Shown here one piece after another: positions 62,326 to 64,000 of a stretch of 64,000 nucleotides of DNA (positions are counted from its first letter, which is position 1; each line of letters starts with the position of its first letter). The position numbers and the translations under genes are program-made. Under the pieces are notes generated by a model. The model worked only from the letters and a program-made list of their open reading frames with translations. It was not told the DNA's origin and did no database searches. This stretch comes from Dendrolimus kikuchii (lineage: Eukaryota; Arthropoda; Insecta; Lepidoptera; Lasiocampidae): the NCBI GenBank assembly GCA_019925095.2, contig CM034415.1, positions 9,862,833 to 9,926,832 of the forward strand, written 5' to 3'.

Positions 62326-62436
62326 GAAATCCGATTCCCTTTGAGAGCTTAGGTTCGAATTCTACCGGCTGCTCCAAGTATTGTCATGTGGTATTTTAAG
62401 AAACACTTTTTAATTATATTAATATTATATTTATCT

Positions 62437-62745
62437 GGTGCAGGAACGGAGAAAGAATACAATTTCCTGTGGCCGGGTGGCCTGCCGTAACAGGCGACAA
62501 AACAACCCACAGTCAGGTGGTAGGGCATTTGCCCGACTGGATGGCTACCACCCCTGGTCTAAAGTATGTCGCCATAACAACCTTGAGTTGTGTTCCGGCA
62601 TTAGTAACCAGGTTCCAGTCTCCCTTAAGAGAGCAGCAGCGCCTTTATAGCACGTTTCGTGTTGCAAATGTCCATAGGCGATGGTAACCGCTTTCCTTCA
62701 AATGGGCTGTCTGCCTGTCTGCTGAACTCCTGCAATAAAAATAAA
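62437..62745 (+). mobile_element. SINE-like retroposon family A, copy 18
   Basis: Complete: GGTGCAGGAACGGAGAAAG to CTGCAATAAAAATAAAAAA. Confidence 0.9.
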
Positions 62746-62961
62746 AAATAAAATTAATTTTAGTATAATACAGCAAGTACTTATTATTTTAAACATTAAT
62801 CTTAGTCTTATTCAATGTTAATGTCTCCATGTTCTATTTGTAAGAGCAGGCGAGGAGGTCCATGGTAATTCACCTGTCACTGCTGTCAACCCCTATTGAC
62901 AGTGACATTTTATTATACAGATTATATATTACTACAGCATCAGTACAAAGTACTGGCTCAC

Positions 62962-63285
62962 ATTTTTTTTATTTTTTATTGCAGGAGTTCAGCAGACAGG
63001 CAGACGGCCCACTGGATGGAAAGCGGTTACCATCGCCTATGGACATTTGCAACACCAAAGGTGCTACAAATGCGCTGCTGCTCTCTTAAAGGTGACTGGA
63101 ACCTAGTCACTAATGCCGGAACACAACACAAGGTTGTTATGGCGGCATACTCTAGACCAGGGGTGGTCGCCATCCAGTCGAGCAAATACCCTACCACCTG
63201 GCTGTGGGTAGTTTAGTCGCCTCTTACGACAGGCCGCCAGGCCACAGGAAATTGTATTCTTTCTCCGTTCCTGCATGGATAAAAA
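62962..63285 (-). mobile_element. SINE-like retroposon family A, copy 19
   Basis: Complete - strand copy with T-run tail at 62964-62980 and CCTGCATGGATAAAAA at its 5' end. Confidence 0.9.
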
Positions 63286-63309
63286 CATGTGTACTGCTCA
63301 TCGCTGATT

Positions 63310-63445
63310 GGAACACAGAGGTCACAGTTTCAAATCCTAGCATGGTCTGAGTGTTGGATTGGCCGCAAGGCTGTATATTGTATATTACCCATAATACAAT
63401 CACAACTTGCTTTGTTTGGGAAAAATATAATGTGTATGTTTGACT
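63310..63445 (+). mobile_element. tRNA-like SINE (family T2), 3' part
   Basis: TTTCAAATCCTAGCATGGTC, GAGTGTTGGATTGGCCGCAA, TATATTACCCATAATACAA, GTGTATGTTTGACTG. Confidence 0.5.
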
Positions 63446-63541
63446 GCTCAGCAATTTTAGTATTCAGTGTTTCTATCCTTCATTAAGCTAAGGCTGATAT
63501 GCACTTGGTCTGTTTTTTTTATATTATAAATTTTCTTTCAG

Positions 63542-63632
63542 TAATAATGACAGAGCCTCACCTGGAAGTGAAAGTCAAAGATGAAATTATCGAGATATCT
63601 GATGATGAAGAGACTCCTAAGCCTAAAAGAAA
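63542..63632 (+). CDS. first coding exon of an unidentified nuclear-type protein
   Basis: Pyrimidine-rich acceptor TTTTCTTTCAG at 63541, ATG at 63547, donor AGAAA|GTAAGT at 63633. Encodes MTEPHLEVKVKDEIIEISDD then EETPKPKRK. IIEISDDEE is a textbook SUMO-interaction motif (hydrophobic core followed by acids) and is followed by a basic KPKRK patch like a nuclear localisation signal. Such N-termini occur in zinc-finger and ubiquitin-ligase proteins, but the rest lies outside the window, so the protein cannot be named. Confidence 0.6.
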
Positions 63633-63700
63633 GTAAGTTCTTTCTGGAGTAAAATAAGTATAATAATAATAATAAAGCCCTTTATTTCCTTAAAAGATAA

Positions 63701-63906
63701 CATACATAACTTCACGCCAGTTCCCTTGCGGGGTAGGCACGACAACAGAGCGCCATTTAGGCTTATTCTTACACACCTCACTTGCTTCTTTGACATTCAT
63801 AACTCTTGTCATGCACGCTCGTCTGTTCTTAAGGCTCCTGACATCACCTGCTAGTACACAATCAATTTGATCATGGAAGGTGTGTCCTGGCCTTCCATGA
63901 CTTAAA
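63701..63906 (-). mobile_element. RTE-type LINE 3' end (family R), copy 7
   Basis: CATACATAACTTCACGCCAG at its 3' end, then the inverse of EASEVCK and [12 protein letters not shown]. In the first intron of the gene above. Confidence 0.78.
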
Positions 63907-64000
63907 AGATAACCTATACAAATAAACTAATAAAATATTCTTCCTTATCCTTTTAAGCCCCATTTTGAGTATAGGCCTTCTGCAACTTTTTGCACTCTAA

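Overview
This window is eukaryotic nuclear DNA from an insect, most likely a moth or butterfly. It is AT-rich, its genes are split by GT-AG introns of up to about 10 kb, and most of it consists of dispersed short retroposons, non-LTR retrotransposon 3' ends, a Penelope-like element, LTR remnants, MITE-like inverted-repeat elements, microsatellites and tandem arrays. The lepidopteran assignment is an inference from repeat style and gene structure. No bacterial-type gene, operon or CRISPR array is present.

Four host genes can be rebuilt exon by exon with matching splice phases. (1) A BLOC1S3-like gene, + strand, 8223-14368, five exons, 161 aa, with the two GEAxESD acidic motifs of that family. 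(2) A phospholipid phosphatase of the PLPP4/PLPP5 (PPAPDC1) type, - strand, 33181 down to 19964, six exons, 282 aa, with all three PAP2 signature motifs. (3) An omega-class glutathione S-transferase, - strand, 59233 down to 40944, six exons. Its exon 2 is cut by a mobile element and its catalytic Cys position reads Asn. (4) One + strand exon at 63542-63632 that starts a protein with a SUMO-interaction-like acidic motif; the rest lies beyond the window.

Layout: 0-8 kb is repeat-rich (fold-back MITEs, a mariner transposase fragment, a 94-bp array). 8-14.4 kb is the BLOC1S3 gene with retroposons in its introns. 14.4-19.5 kb holds tRNA-derived SINEs, a MITE and an LTR-less LINE with intact target duplications. 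19.5-33.2 kb is the PLPP gene; its introns hold a 28-bp minisatellite, a 113-bp satellite with trimeric higher-order structure and a solo LTR touching a splice acceptor. 33.2-40.9 kb contains a Penelope-like element with a GIY-YIG endonuclease domain and other LINE pieces. 40.9-59.2 kb is the GST gene; intron 3 holds a nest of retroposon, solo LTR and TRIM. 59.2-64 kb holds retroelement relics and the last exon.

The three identified genes have no shared pathway (organelle biogenesis, lipid dephosphorylation, thiol transfer). What links the window is the layered insertion history. The strongest unusual items are a 534-bp terminal-repeat retrotransposon in miniature (TRIM) carrying 49 nt of tRNA-Ser 3' half, a hammerhead-like motif at the Penelope 3' end with the C3/G8 pair swapped, and the element insertion in the GST coding exon. 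All family calls are from reading the sequence; no database search was run.
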